64,000 nucleotides of DNA from Lobosporangium transversale (GCF_002105155.1 NW_019028991.1:248001-312000), one strand, 5' to 3'. Shown: positions 47,484 through 63,910, numbered from the stretch's first letter. Notes: generated by a model from the letters alone, not told the origin. Program-made: numbers and translations.

Positions 47484-50400
47484 ATGTCTAACCCAAGTGA
47501 AGCAACCTTGGGTAATGGTAATGGTGAGCATAAACCGTACGGCCTCATGCATAATCAGCCCCAGATACCATTACAACAGCGGCAGCCACAACATCCATTA
47601 CATATCAACGTGCCAATTCAACAGCCAATTCAACGGCCAATGCAACAACCCACCCAACATGAAACTATCATCTCCGGCCTTGGTAACGAAGAGTTGGAAG
47701 AGGAAGGGGATGAAGATGACACTGGAAGTGGCACATATGAGGACGCCATCAGCGGTCGCTGGGGAGAAGGCCCTTCGCATGTCGATGTTGTTGGAGCTGA
47801 GAATGATTACAGAAAATTGAAACGCGAGCTTACAAGACGCTCGTCTATTTACAGAGTCCAGGCTGGCGAAAAGGCTGAGGCTGCTGGCGACTTTGATTTA
47901 ACTGAATATCTGCAGGAGGTCGTACCTCGAGCTCAGCAAGCAGGTATCAAACGTCGCAATCTCGGTGTTGTTTGGGAAGACCTTGAAGTTCTCGGCGAAG
48001 GTGTTGGTGCCCGGCATATTACTACGTTCGCTGATCCCTTTATTGGCATTTTCAATCTGATTAATCCGATATTCTGGGCGAGGAAGTGTTCCTCACGTGG
48101 CTCCAAGCAATCCAAAATTATCACCCGCACCATCATTCATCCTATGAATGGCTTTTGCTGTGATGGGGAGATGGTGTTGGTCCTCGGCCGTCCTGGCGCT
48201 GGATGTTCTACTTTGCTGCGTGTTCTCGCTAATGACCGCAAGAATTACAAAAAAATCAACGGGGAGGTCACATACGGGCCTTTCTCTGCGGAGGAGATCC
48301 AGAAGCATCATCGTGGGGAGGTTTCGTACAACCAAGAAGGTAATAGAGCATCAAGGAAACAGTCTGTGTATTTTGTTATCGTTTACGAATCTGACTTGAA
48401 ATTAAACCGGCACAACTGCAGATGATTTCCATTACCCTACTTTGACCGTGCGACAGACCCTTGAGATGGCACTCAAGACAAAAACGCCTTCCAAGCGCCT
48501 GCAGCACCACCGCAGAGACTTTGTAAGAGAGCTCCTTGATGTCCTCACGAAGATGTTTGGTCTCACTAAGCAAGTCGACACTATCGTTGGTAACGCCTTC
48601 ATCCGAGGTGTTTCAGGAGGAGAGCGCAAGCGTCTTTCCATTGCTGAACAGATGGCAACACGATCTGTTGTCAACATGTGGGATGGCTCTACTCGTGGTC
48701 TTGATGCGTCCTCGGCGCTGGATTACGCCAAATGTTTGCGTATCCAAACTGTATGCGCTTTTTTTTTTCTTTTTTTTATTATGATTGTTGTAATTGTAGA
48801 GTAAGACATCAAGCTAATAGTCTCTTATGCCTCGCTAATTTAATTTTTTTTTTTTTTTTTGAACCAGAACCTGCTTCGTAAAGCGACATTCGTCACCATC
48901 TACCAAGCTGTAAGTGACATGATAGACCCAGCACAATTACCCTCTCAAGCCTACATTTATTCATTCCTTCGTACTCATTGTTTCCTATTTTTGTTCTATT
49001 TTGGATGCATTTTACATAGTCTGAGAACATCTATGACCTCTTCGATAAGACCCTGCTTCTGTACGAGGGTCGATGCATTTATTTCGGTCCTGCCAATGAG
49101 GCTCGTCAGTACTTCATTGACCTCGGTTTCAAGTGCCCTCCCCGTCAGACTACTGCTGACTTTCTGACTGCAATTACTGATCCTAATGAGCGCCGTCCTC
49201 GCCCTGAATTTTATGGACGTGTGCCCCGTACGCCCAAAGAATTTGAGGATACGTTCAAGGCTTCGCAATTCTACGCAATAGCTGAAAGACAGCGCATTGA
49301 ATATCAGAATGAAGTCCATGAAAGGAGCCTTGCCGAGGGTTATAAAGAAGCGGTCAAGCAAACCAAGCAGAAGCATGTTTCAGTCCACACTCCTTATACG
49401 ATCAACTTTGTTAGTCAAGTCAAAGCTTTGACCGTGCGCCAATACCAGCTTACTATGGGAGACTTGACCTCCGTATTTTCTCGCTATGCATCCAATGTAT
49501 GTGAATTTATCTTGACGTAGGTCTTGATGCTATGCGCTTCTTACAGCTGCAAGCCTTCCATGATATTAATAATCGATAGTTTTATCTCTATTTACAAACA
49601 GGTTATCAAAGCCATCATTGTCGGAAGTGTCTTCTTCCTCTTGCCTTTGTCTGCTAACGGTGCCTTCACCCGTGGAGGTGTTTTGTTTTTTGCTCTACTC
49701 TTCAACGCCTTGATCTCCCAAGCCGAGCTCCCCACGGCACTGCAGGGGCGCCCAATTCTGTACAAACATAAGGGGTGCGTGATTGAAAGGCCTGGCTGAT
49801 CCTGTTGAGCATACCTGGCTTCATGTGTTGTATACCTGAAACCATTACTAACAATTTATGTTAATGTTGTTATTATTTCGGCTGCATACCATAGTTTCGC
49901 GATGTACCGACCATCAGCTTTTGTGATTGCGCAGGTTTGCATCGATATCCCTCTTGTGCTTCTCCAGATCCTGCTGTTCTCCGTCGTGCTATATTTCATG
50001 TCTGGGCTACAAAGGACGTTTGTCAAATGGTTGTTATTCTGTATCATTTTGTTTCTCTGCGCAATGTGCATGACAGCATTCTTCCGGATGGTATTTTTTT
50101 TTTTGCTTGATGTTGTCTATATTTCTCTCTAAAGCATGAAATGAAATCTAATTATCTCTTTTCCATCTACTAATTCATGCTCGGATATATCCCTAGTGGG
50201 CTGCTATGTCTGCGACGTTCAATGCCGCTTCACGTAATTCGGGCTTGATTCTCTTGGCTCTAGTTCTGTACTGTGGATACCTGATTCCTTACCAATCTAT
50301 GCACCCATGGTTCATCTGGATCTTTTGGATCAACCCGCTCTCATATGCCTTCAAGGCCTTGATATCTAACGAAATGAAAGGCTTGAAATTTAATTGCGCC

Positions 50401-52958
50401 GGCCCAGCCATGGTTCCCAGTGGCCCTAGTTATAATGACATCAACTATCAAGTTTGCACACTCGCTGGCTCCAAACCCGGCACTACTGTTGTTGATGGTT
50501 CTGATTACCTTTACGCCTCTTATCGCTACAAGACCTCCGAGATGGGTCTTGATATCCTTGCCGTTATTTTGTTTTGGCTTCTGTTTGTTTCTATCACCTG
50601 CTGGGCCATGGAGAAAATTGAATTCGGGAAGGGTGGCTTCAGTACTAATATTTACAAGAAGGGTACTCATTTGAACAGCGTCGCGCCTGATAATGAAGAA
50701 AAGCTCACCGATGCCTCGGCCATAACTGTCAACAGTGCCTCAGCTGGGATTGGGAAGGGCAAAGCCCATAGTGATAAGGCCAGTTCCGCCCTCGAGATCA
50801 AGGACATGGCTAAAGGATCAACATTTACATGGGAGAACCTTGATTATGTTGTCCCGTACAAGTTCGACCCCTCAGGACAAAAACAGTTGCTCTGCAACGT
50901 TGCTGGCCTTGTCAAGCCTGGAACCATGACCGCCCTTATGGGTTCTTCAGGAGCAGGAAAGACTACACTTTTGGATGTACTTGCTCAACGCAAGAACATC
51001 GGCACTGTTACTGGAGACGTTGAGGTGAATGGTGAGCCCCTTCGCCGCGACTTTCAGCGTACGACTGGCTACTGTGAGCAGCTCGATGTGCACATTCCTG
51101 AGTCTACTGTGCGCGAGGCACTTCAATTTTCTGCATATCTGCGCCAGCCCGCTAATGTGTCTATAGCTGAGAAAGATGCCTACGTCGAAGAAATCATCAA
51201 AATCCTTGAGATGGAAAGCATTGCTGACGCCATCATCGGTACTACTGAGTCCGGTCTTGGTATTTCTGTTGAGGAGCGAAAGCGCTTGACTATTGGTGTG
51301 GAATTGGTCGCTAAACCGGAGCTGCTCTTCTTGGACGAGCCCACCTCTGGTTTGGATGCTCAAGCCTCATACAACATCATGCGTTTCATGCGCAAGCTGA
51401 CAGACCAGGGTCAAGCCATTCTTTGTACCATTCATCAACCTTCATCGCAGCTATTCGCGTTCTTTGATGACTTGCTTCTGTTAGCTAAAGGCGGAAAGAC
51501 TGTCTTCTTTGGCCACCTTGGTCAGGATTCGGAGCTTCTGATCAAGTACTTTGAAAAGAACGGTGCTCCTAAGTGTGCTTCCGATGCTAATCCTGCAGAA
51601 TACATTCTCGATGTCGTCAACGCTCGTCACGCTGGCCTCAATTGGCCCGAAATCTGGGAAGCTTCTCCTGAGAAGCAGGAGCTTTTGGCTGGCATCAAGG
51701 CTACTCGAAAGCATAACAGTGCTCCAGGCACATCTGGTTCGCATGGCCATGGTCACATTCGCCACCATCCAGAGCATGATGATACTCTCGAGTACGCATC
51801 GGATACTAAGACTCAGTTCAAGTATGTCTTTAAGCGCATGCAACGAACTTACTGGCGTCTACCCCAGTACAACTTTGGTCGTATTTTCATGATGATTGTT
51901 TTTGCGCTGTTGAACGGGTTCTCGTTCTTCCGCTTGGGTACGTCCAAGGTTGATCTGCAGTCTCGTGTCTTTGTCATTTTCCAGATTATGGTCATGACAG
52001 CTCTGCTTGTTAACATGGTTGAGCCCCGATTTCATATGGAACGCCAGTGGTTCTACCGTGAATTGGCCGGCAAATACTATGGCTGGAAGGCCTTCGCTTT
52101 CTCTATTCTCCTTGTTGAAATACCCTACGTCTTATTATCAGCTACGATTTTTTTCTTGGTCTTCTACTGGACAGTTGGATTTGTAACAGATTCGCTCTTG
52201 ACGTTCTACACATGGCTGCTCATAATTGTGTTCTGTTTATTCGCTATTACACTTGGACAAGCTATTGCAGCGTTTACGCCCACGACAACTGTTGCCGCAC
52301 TCCTGAATCCATTCATTTTCAGTACTCTCAACCTTTTCTGTGGTGTCATGATGGTTAGTGTTTTACTATTGTTATAAAAAGTATGTAGTTTTTTAGGAGT
52401 AAATTCTAACGGGGGGGTTTTTTTTTTAATGAAATCCAAACCACTAAGCCTTTTGGAAGCATGCCTCGGTTCTGGTCTTCTTGGATGTACTGGCTCGACC
52501 CTGTAAGTTTCGTTGAATGGTTAAGGATTCCATTGGCGATGATTGGAGTTATTTTCTTTATACTTACACAAACTCCTTTCTATTCTGTTGCTCCCTATTG
52601 CCTTTGTTTGCTTGAATAGTATCACTATGTGATTGAGGGACTAGTTACTGTGCAGCTGAATGGTGTGCGCGTTGAATGTAAGAATGATGAATACTCGGTC
52701 TTTAACACACCATCAGGCCAGGCATGTAGCCAATATGCTGCCGCATTCATGAAGACTGCAACTGGATATATTAACAACCCTGATGCTACGTCCAACTGCC
52801 AGTATTGTCAGTACAGCAAGGGTGAGGATTTTTACCATGGCCTTAACATGGATTACGGGCATCGTTGGAGAAATTTGGGTATTATGTGTATCTATCTTGT
52901 ATTTAATATTATTATGGTTATTATTGGTGTTCGCTTCGTAAGATGGAACCGTCGATAA
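47484..52958 (+). CDS. Full-length PDR-type (ABCG) ABC transporter
   Basis: Plasma-membrane drug/lipid efflux pump of the pleiotropic drug resistance family. Nine exons: 47484-48339, 48422-48750, 48868-48909, 49020-49496, 49602-49774, 49895-50090, 50197-52353, 52449-52502, 52620-52958; 1540 residues, all in phase. NBD1 has the PDR-type degenerate Walker A GRPGAGCSTLLRVL (Cys for Lys), signature VSGGERKRLSIAE and Walker B ending WDGSTRGLDASSAL. NBD2 has intact Walker A GSSGAGKTTLLDVL, a degenerate ISVEERKRLTIG signature and LLFLDEPTSGLDAQ. Each NBD precedes a six-helix membrane domain; the large extracellular loop before the last helix has several Cys (YCQYSK region). The N-terminus is Q/P-rich. 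The order NBD-TMD-NBD-TMD and asymmetry match fungal Pdr5/Cdr1 relatives. Substrate unknown. Confidence 0.95.
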
Positions 52959-53334
52959 ACACTCTCCTTTAAACACAAATTAGACACATGTAACTAACAA
53001 TTAACACAAAATTAAATAAAGATTTGTTTTTTTTTATTGAATCATTCTACAAAAATGATTATAATGAGGATGACCGTGATTTATATTACTGCGTCTAGTG
53101 GCGGCAAGATCACACACACCGCCCAATCGTGATAATGTACAACCGGTATGGACTTCTTTTTTTTTTTTTTTTTTTTTTTTTTTGATGGTTGAGGATGAGA
53201 TTGAAGAATGCGTCATGGTAGATCAAATAGAAAAAAAAAAAAAAAAAAAACGAATAATGATGATAAAAAACAAAATGCCAATTGAGAAAAGAATGTGAAA
53301 AAGAAATACTTGTTTTTAAGAGAGACCAGTTTTC
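52959..53334. other. Convergent spacer ABC / nucleolin-like gene
   Basis: Holds both 3' UTRs. T tract at about 53157-53183 and A tract at about 53231-53250; no coding signal. Confidence 0.6.
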
Positions 53335-54767
53335 TTAAAAGGTGACCTTGGATCCTTGGAAAGAACCGAAGCCTCCACGGTTGGTAGAGCCACCACGACC
53401 GCCCCGGGGGCCACCACGACCACCACCACCACGGGGACCACCACGGCCACCACGGCCACCACGGGCGCCACCACGACCGCCACGGCCACCACCACCACCA
53501 CCCTCAGAACGCTCAGGCTTCTTTCCGGCAAAATCGAGACGGCAGGGACGACCAGCGAGGTCAGAGCCATTCCAGGCAATGGCAGCCTTGGCCTCTTCAA
53601 TTGTCTTGAACTGAATGTAACCGAATCCCTTGGGCTGACCAGTCTCACGATCAGTGGGAAGACGGACAGAGATGATCTCACCACACTCAGCAAAGGCGCT
53701 GCGGAGATCATCCTCAGTGGCAGAAAAGCTCAAATTACCGACGAAGAGAGTATCAGAAGCCTCGCCCTGGGGAGTGTTGTTATTGAAAGACTTTGCCTCC
53801 TTCTTGGGACGACCTTCAGAAATATCGACACGGATGGGACGGCCATCAATTTCCTTTCCAGCAAGGGCCAAAGCGGCTTTGGCACCCTCGGCATTAGCAA
53901 ACTCGACATAACCATAGCTGTAGCGTTAAATTAAAACAAAAGTATTTCAATTGGCTGTTAGAATAGATGTTACATCTGTTTGCATTTCAACAACCGTAAT
54001 TTAAACATAAATGAAGCATACCCTTTAGATCTTTGGGAATCACGATCGGTAATGACGCGAACATCAGCAATATCGCCACATCCCTCAAACTCCTGACGAA
54101 GCCAGTCATTATCAACGTTCCAGGAGAGACCACCAACGAAAACAGTAGTGGAAGCAGAGCTATCATCATTGGAAGGAGCAGCAGCGGTCTCAGTCTTGGC
54201 CTTCTTGACGACTGGGGCTTGTTCGGTATCGGCCTTTCGCTTCTTGTCATCCGAATCTGACTCTGCGTCCGAGTCGGAATCGGACGAAGAACTAGAGGAT
54301 TCAGAGGAGCTGGACTCAGAAGAGGAGCCATCCTCTTTGTCAACATCCATTTTGGTATCCTCCTCAGCCTCATCCTTCTCATCATCCGAATCAGAGTCAG
54401 AGCTTGAATCGGAATCAGATGAAGTCTCAGCCTTCTTTTCCGTCTTTTTGGGTTTCTCTTCTTGTTCCTTCTCATCATCAGAGTCAGAGTCAGAGTCAGA
54501 AGAGGACGATGAACTATCAGAATCAGAAGACTCTTTCTTTTCTACCTTCTTGACCTCCTTTTTGGTCACCTTCTTGATCTCCTTCTTCACCTCTTCCTTC
54601 TCAGACTCTGAATCAGAAGACTCGCTGTCCGAGGATGATGATGACGATGACGATGATGAGGAGGAGGAGGAAGAGTCAGAGTCAGAGGAGGCAGCCTTGA
54701 CGACCTTCTTCTCCTTTTTAGAAACCTTGTCGGCCTTGGTAACCTTGGAAGCGACAGCCTTTGCCAT
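53335..54767 (-). CDS. Nucleolin-like protein Nsr1/Gar2 (acidic repeats, two RRMs, RGG tail)
   Basis: Nucleolar RNA-binding protein for pre-rRNA processing. Exons 54767-54022 and 53917-53335, phase consistent across the GGGTATGC donor, 442 residues. The N-terminus has basic Lys-rich stretches then repeated Ser/Asp/Glu blocks (casein-kinase-type targets) to about residue 210. RRM1 starts at TTVFVGGLSWNVDNDWLR, with the intron inside SKGYGYVEF; RRM2 is DTLFVGNLSFSATEDDLRSA with GFGYIQF. The tail is a Gly/Arg-rich RGG domain ending GSFQGSKVTF. This is the architecture of budding yeast Nsr1 and fission yeast Gar2. The intron is short (104 nt) and I see no snoRNA in it. Confidence 0.94.
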
Positions 54768-55517
54768 AGTGATTTATTTGATGATTAAAGAATTTAAAGA
54801 AAAAATAAAGAAGAAAAAAAGTGGTAAAGAAAAGGTAAAGGGAAAGGTAAGAGAATGGGGTGATGGTGGGAGTAAGAGGAGGAAGTAGATGTTGGAACGC
54901 AGGCAGTTGCTAGCCACTAAATTTTTTTTTTTTTTTTTTTTTTTGTTTACACAAAAAGATCCAATTGCTTGTCACACCAGTCACAGGCACGTGCGTTCCC
55001 TACAACCTACCCAGGCACGTCAGTTCTAAAAAAGCTTTGATGGGCACCCAGTGACCATTTTGTAAAGATCATTCTGATTGGTTCTCTCATCCTTAAATAC
55101 AAAATCTATTAAGGCGGCAAAGAAGGGGGTTGAACATGTCTACAACCGACGGCCTAAAATGCAGATTGATTAGTTCTCAACGCTAATTGGCCAATTAAAA
55201 AAGGCAGATGATGACGTATTACACCAGTGTACATACTGTATCCCAACCAGTAGGATTTCGTATTGGTTTTGATAAGCATATTCACCATTCGCTCAAACAA
55301 CGTTATATTTTTCTATTCTCACCATTCACATTCAACTTTTAAGATACAACCATACAACATTACCATCACCTCTTTTTGTTTTTTTTCTTTTCTTTTCTTT
55401 TCTTTTACAGTTACTTATTGTAAGACCTTTTCTCATCTACAATGATCATTTCTTTGCTATCTAACTGATTTGAATTGATTAATAATCCTTGCAGTCTAGC
55501 ACAATCTTTCCCGCCAC

Positions 55518-55548
<31 letters not shown>

Positions 55549-56825
55549 ACCATATATCCGGCTATACTTGCAAAAATTTCTTCTCTTCTTTTTCTTCTCA
55601 TTGTCACCCCTTTCCATCAAGTACATTTCACTTTTATTCCCATTGAACCTTTTCCATCTTTTTTCTTTCCCCCTTGTTCCCTTATTTGTCCACGCAGTGC
55701 TTGTGCAGAACTTGATTTCGTCATATAGCCGCCTGTTAACGAGCTGCTCTTATTTTCTGAACATTTTTTTTTTTTTTTTAAAAACAAATCTTCATTACGG
55801 ACATTTCTTTCAAATTCACCGCTCACATTATACCAACTGCTTCCACCACTGGCGACTGTAATAGAACGCAATAGAAAAAAGAAAAAGGAAAAAAGAAGTT
55901 TACGTTAACTCGTTAATATCCTTTTTTGACGTGTAACTGTATGTTTTTATTATTGTTATTATTGTGGTGTCTATCCGATACTTGCTGTCCCTTGAATCAT
56001 TTGGGCTCTCTCTCTTTTCTCTCTCCTCCTTTTCCTTTCGGTCTTCAAGTGTACATCATACTTTGCTCTTCCCCCTTCCCCTTCAAGTGAATGTGTGCGG
56101 CGGTCGTTTTTCCCCAAACCCCCTTTTGTCCTTGTCTCTCTATTTTGTGCACTGACTGGAATCACTCGTCCAAAACCAAGAAGCTGACTGGTTTCAGTAA
56201 TAAGACTCACACATAAAACAGAAAAAAAAAAGTACACACTACATCGGAACGTACAACTTCCACTTTCTTTCTGACATTTATGCATTTCGCTTTGTTCTTT
56301 TTCATTGCTTTTGCATGTGAATCCTGTTTCTCCTTTACTTCTGTATGCCTTTTTTTTTTTCTTCTTCTGAGTAGCAATATTGTTTCTTGCCACGTTCAAT
56401 ACTTTCGTAGCTCACGAGGTATCGCTCCGTTTTCTCGCGGCAGAGGAGCGATAGCTCCTTTTCGGTCTTTTTATTTATTTACTTTGTTTATATAAAACTT
56501 CCCCATAGCCACGCTCCCGTCTATGATTCATCAGTGGCCAGAGTGAACATGAAAAATACACTAGTATCATAGTGAAATCTGATCCTTTCTTTGTCTCTCC
56601 TTGGAATGTTTGTCTTAGGCTATCATTCTTATGAAGCGAATCTAAAAGAAGTAAACGTAGTCAACAAAGGAAGAAAAACATTCAACCACTGAGTGGCATT
56701 ATTATAAAAATATTCATATCGGACTGGACTGTTCGGCTTGTCTTTCTCTCCAGTCCCATCAGCATTTTAAGCACAAATTTTACAAAAAAACGTCGCTCTT
56801 CAGATTTTGTTTTGAACAAAAAGTT
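54768..56825. other. 2-kb divergent promoter region, nucleolin-like gene / bZIP gene 2
   Basis: Head-to-head spacer. T tract at about 54920-54944, T29 near 55517-55545, and long C/T-rich stretches (55300-56110) on the bZIP strand. Open frames are low-complexity. Probably holds both promoters and a long bZIP leader; no other gene seen. Confidence 0.5.
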
Positions 56826-58946
56826 ATGACTACCGTTGGATCACTGTCAAGAGATCTTGCCCCTGGCAATGAAGTGTCGGGCAAATCTTCCATCAGTAAG
56901 TGGAGGAAAAAAGGGAAAGAAATAAATGACCTTTGGGTTTTTGGCATCTATCCAAATTCTACGCACGGGGCATCTGACGGCATTGGACACAGAGATTTTC
57001 TCTTCTAACATGCTGCCCAAATTTTTGACCTTTATTCCTTGCACAGACTTGCCTCCCTCACCAACCAACTCTGTTCCATATATCATCGCCACATCTGCTG
57101 ATGATGACAAGGCCAAAAAACCAGTGGTTGCCCCAATTAATGGTGGAAGTCCCATGAGATACCTACAGCAATGTTCTAACAAACTGGATATGGAACCTAA
57201 TCCGTTTGAGCAGAGCTTTGCCACAGGTTCACAAAAAGGAGGATCATCCAATGCAATAGTGACATCAACAGCAGCTACTACAAGCACAACTACATCTACA
57301 ACAGCGAATGGGAGCTCGGAACCAAATGCTGAAACACCAAAGCCTGTACTTCCACCCATCGAGGCAATGTCCGGACGATTGGCACCGGGAACAGATCAAT
57401 TTGGGTGGGATGCACAGTCCCTAAGGATGGGACCTCTCTCTCCATCCATGTTGGAAGGTCCTCAGAACCCGATTGTGTTTGATGAAAAGACCACACAAAA
57501 TCCGTTGCCACTGGGGTCGTTTCCCCCACCGTCATCCTCCATCTCTAACATTTTCACCTCAGGTGCACCTCTTGCTGACAATGGACTACCATTTGTTGGT
57601 GCCCCTGGACCTTTACCTGTGCCTGCAGTGGCTCTCCATACTTCAGAGCCATATTCTTCTTCAACCTATAACCCATCACACTCTCTGACATCACACCAGC
57701 AACAATCTTCACAACACCAAGGAGGAGGAGGACCAGGGTCGCGGCCGTCTCAGAACTATAGTAATCAGAATAACCATGCACCGTCCATGAATGATAGTTA
57801 TAATATGTCATCACAAGGGCCTCAACATGTGGATAATATGAACGGTTATGGAAATCTGCATCTTTTAAGTCAAGCTCAAGCGACTCATAGGGAGATGTGG
57901 GTCAAGAGGGAAGGTTCGGATGCAAATGGAAATGGTCCAAGTGGTCAACAGAATTTGCATCAACAGCATCATTCGCATGGTCCACCACCACCTCCGCCAC
58001 ACATAAGCTCTCAGTCTCGTGTCAATGCACATCCAACAAGTGGTCCTGCCCAGAGTGGTCAGAGCCTCCCGGGTATGCCAGGCATGGTCGCAGCTCCTCA
58101 ACTTCCCAAAAATGGAGTGGAACCAGCGTTCGTTCGTGGCGTGCGACGAAGCCGTATGACATCAGAGGATAATAGTGATGATTCTGAGCAATCTAAATCT
58201 GGCTATGGTGGTGAAGGAGCAACAAACAATAGCAATAATGATAATAATAATAGTAACACTAATGGCAGTGCCAAGAAGAAGCAGAACACTGGAACTGGCG
58301 ATGATAAAATGGATGAGGAGGAGAAGCGAAAGAACTTTTTAGAGCGTAATCGTCAAGGTAAGAATCAAATTAATAACTTACAGAGAGAAAAAATATATAG
58401 ATATAGTTGAGCTATTAAGCTAACCCACTTCTCTTCTTTTTTCTCTCCTTTGTGACATCAGCTGCGCTCAAATGCCGACAGCGTAAGAAACAGTGGTTGG
58501 CGAACTTGCAACAAAAAGTGGAGTACTTGACAACAGACAATGAACATCTTCAGAGCCAAACAGCGGCACTTCGTGATGAAATTATTCATCTCAAGGCGCT
58601 GTTACTGGCACACAAGGACTGTCCTATCGCACAAGCCAATGGGGTGTTTGCAGACACAATCAGTATGGTAAACCATGCTGGAATGATGGGACATGATCGT
58701 TCTGGTTACCCAATGCCACCGCAGCATGGCCGAGCAGGACCACCAGGACCACCGAGAAGCTCATTACCACCACCGCCACTGCACCATCAAGGTCACATGC
58801 CTGGTGGAGGAGGACCCAGGATGGGCCACCCACCAGTGTCTTCCTCAAATGGACCTCCTCCTGGACCTAGCAGGCCCATGTCTATGATGCAGGACATCAC
58901 CCCCAGTGCCTCACCGAGTCAAGGCCAAGTCAATGTGCGGTATTAG
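56826..58946 (+). CDS. bZIP transcription factor, Atf1/Aft1 type (HRA motif)
   Basis: Likely stress-responsive activator acting downstream of a MAP kinase, as fission yeast Atf1 does. Exons 56826-56895, 57047-58357, 58462-58946; 621 residues. The N-terminus carries LEPNPFEQSF-like sequence (seen as MEPNPFEQSFATGS), then LPPIEAMSGRLAPGTDQFGW and RMGPLSPSMLEGP, matching the Atf1/Aft1 homologous regions. A long Gln/Asn/Pro/Ser-rich centre follows. The bZIP is split by intron 2 inside the basic region: NFLERNRQ then AALKCRQRKKQWL, followed by LQQKVEYLTTDNEHLQSQ and LKALLLAHKDCP. The C-tail is Pro/Gly-rich. Phases fit. SP/TP sites (MGPLSPSM) suit MAPK phosphorylation. Confidence 0.92.
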
Positions 58947-59100
58947 AGACAAGAGGGCTATTTTTCAAACAACCGACAAAATTGACGTCGTCATTTTCAT
59001 GCTTGCAAAGCGACATAATCCTTATTTTTTACCTCCTCTTTCTTTCTCCCCACATTATCTCTCAGCATTCCATCGATAGTTCACTACAGCTTTATTTTTT

Positions 59101-59131
<31 letters not shown>
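59101..59131. repeat. TTTC tetranucleotide microsatellite
   Basis: About seven and a half copies of TTTC in the bZIP 2 / PRP4K convergent spacer (58947-59286), which shows nothing else of note. Confidence 0.85.
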
Positions 59132-59286
59132 ATTATTAACTCCCTCCGTGTACTCTATTCACTGCCATCCTATAGTGCCATCCTTACCATTCTTTATTAA
59201 AATGAAAAAGGTCGTCATCACAAAAAACAAAATTATATAAATAGAAGTATGTCTTTTTGCTCTACTTCTTGTAGTTTATTCAATAA

Positions 59287-62408
<3,122 letters not shown>

Positions 62409-63184
62409 AACGAGAACGAATTATGAGCAACGATGATTATTCTTATTTTATGTAGAAAGCACAACAGACAAGGGAAAATAGGCAGCAGCAGGCAGGTAGC
62501 AAGGTAGTAAGGTCGCAGTCTTTACGGTGTAAGCAAAGAAAGGGATAAAGAGGTAGAGGGAAAAAAATTGAAGTGCTGAAAAAGCTAAAATCAAAAATAG
62601 TGATGCAAGGAAAGAAGCTGGGGTGCGATGTGAGATAGATATTTCAAGTTGTATGATTCACTGTTTCTTGTTCTTGATTCTTTTTTTTTTCTTTTTTTTC
62701 TTTTTCTTTTCTTTTGTCTTGTTACGTTGAAGTCAGGCAGAAGCACGGCGATGAGCCTAGAAATGAATCAAGCGCTTCTCCGTTGGATCTTGCGTGCGTT
62801 TTGTTGATGTCAGAAGAGTAGTTTGATGAAAAGGGATTGATGTGGAAACGAGTCTTGAAAGGAGCCTCCGCAATTAAAAAGACTCTTAAGGGTACTACTG
62901 AACATCAATTGATCACCTGATTGTAGGAAATTTTCATTTCCTATACGTGTGAGAATCATTATCATATTATTTTATGTCTGGTATGCCTATTCATCTGAAG
63001 CTGAGCTATTTCCTTATTTGTAGATATATATATATTCTACATGTACAATCTAATAAGGAAGAGAGAATGTAATAGCTTCTGTAGACATCAACAATAAATG
63101 AACTCTATGCCATTTAGGCTCGATAACAAATAAAGGCGAGCAAATCTTCCTCTTCCAATCACTTAAAGCGATAGAAACCCGTAT
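62409..63184. other. PRP4K promoter/leader and spacer
   Basis: Purine-rich on + (pyrimidine-rich on the PRP4K strand) for the first ~200 bases, then C/T-rich with T runs near 62681-62715. No coding frame of note. Confidence 0.5.
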
Positions 63185-63610
63185 TTATTTCAATTCAAGA
63201 ATGTTTAGTATCCAATTGATTCCGGACCAATAACAATCCTGCAATGTAGTAACGCGACTTGCAGCATAATGAAGAGCATAAATGGGATATCTTTCCAATT
63301 GCTGATGTGATTACATAAAAAAATCGAAAGAAATGAAAGGCAAATTAATATCAATCAACACACCGAGTTGTTAATAACAGCTTTACAACTGAAGCTAATG
63401 TGTATAAACACAAAATTGGCTTTATTGCTGCACGGCGCAACTTTCCTTTGAAAGCATCGGTTGCTACTTTAGGATCTTTCTCTTCTTATGAAATGCGTGT
63501 AATCTGTATTGTTTCGATTTCTATGCTCATTCATAAAGTGCTCACATTCAACAAACATACATTGAGACACGAATTAAAAAATTGCTCTCGTCTAACAAGT
63601 CTTCCGCCAT
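63185..63610 (-). CDS. Candidate three-exon small gene (84 residues)
   Basis: Exons 63610-63571, 63484-63387 and 63301-63185 join in phase with GT-AG introns; the start context is AAAATGGCG. The product starts MAEDLLDESNFLI, continues through KGKLRRAAIKPILCLYTLAS and ends YYWSG-like (seen as CYWSGINWILNILELK). The last two exons look genuinely protein-like (GTAAAG donor, CATCAG acceptor); the first donor (GTGTCT) is weaker, so the N-terminus is less sure. No family recognised. Confidence 0.4.
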
Positions 63611-63761
63611 TTTGATCTCCACATGCCGTGTCTTGTCGTGCACCTTCATTAAGATGCTTTATTTCTAATAAGACACCAAGAACAATAACGGAAGAACTAG
63701 ATTAGTGTTAATCAATATAAGGAAAATAGTAGTTGGCAGCCAAGATTTCCTTCGTTCAATC

Positions 63762-63762
63762 T

Positions 63763-63794
<32 letters not shown>
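63762..63794. repeat. T21-A12 hybrid homopolymer
   Basis: Twenty-one T followed by 12 A, then an AATA microsatellite tail; lies between two candidate minus-strand genes. Confidence 0.9.
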
Positions 63795-63844
63795 TAAATA
63801 AATAAATATCAGCACTTTTCTTCTTCTTCTTCTTCCACTCTTCC

Positions 63845-63910
63845 TCAATACGAAAGTAGCCTTCGATCTTGACATTCTCCATATATCTCCCCAGCTTCTA
63901 ACGCAAAGGC
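63845..63910 (-). CDS. Possible terminal exon of a gene continuing past the window
   Basis: After a TGTTACAG acceptor the minus strand stays open for 21 codons (AFALEAGEIYGECQDRR) to a TGA at 63847-63845. Composition looks coding, but upstream exons lie beyond 64000 and another frame is also open, so this is only a suggestion. Confidence 0.25.
   Translation of the reverse strand, partial: AFALEAGEIYGECQDRRLLSY

Noticed and set aside
53342-53934. Pro/Thr-rich plus-strand frames of 90-192 codons
   Set aside because: Antisense of the RGG and RRM coding sequence of the nucleolin-like gene.
54148-54888. 246-codon Ser/Glu-rich plus-strand frame
   Set aside because: Mirror image of the Ser/Asp repeat exon; the minus strand has the RRM and correct splicing.
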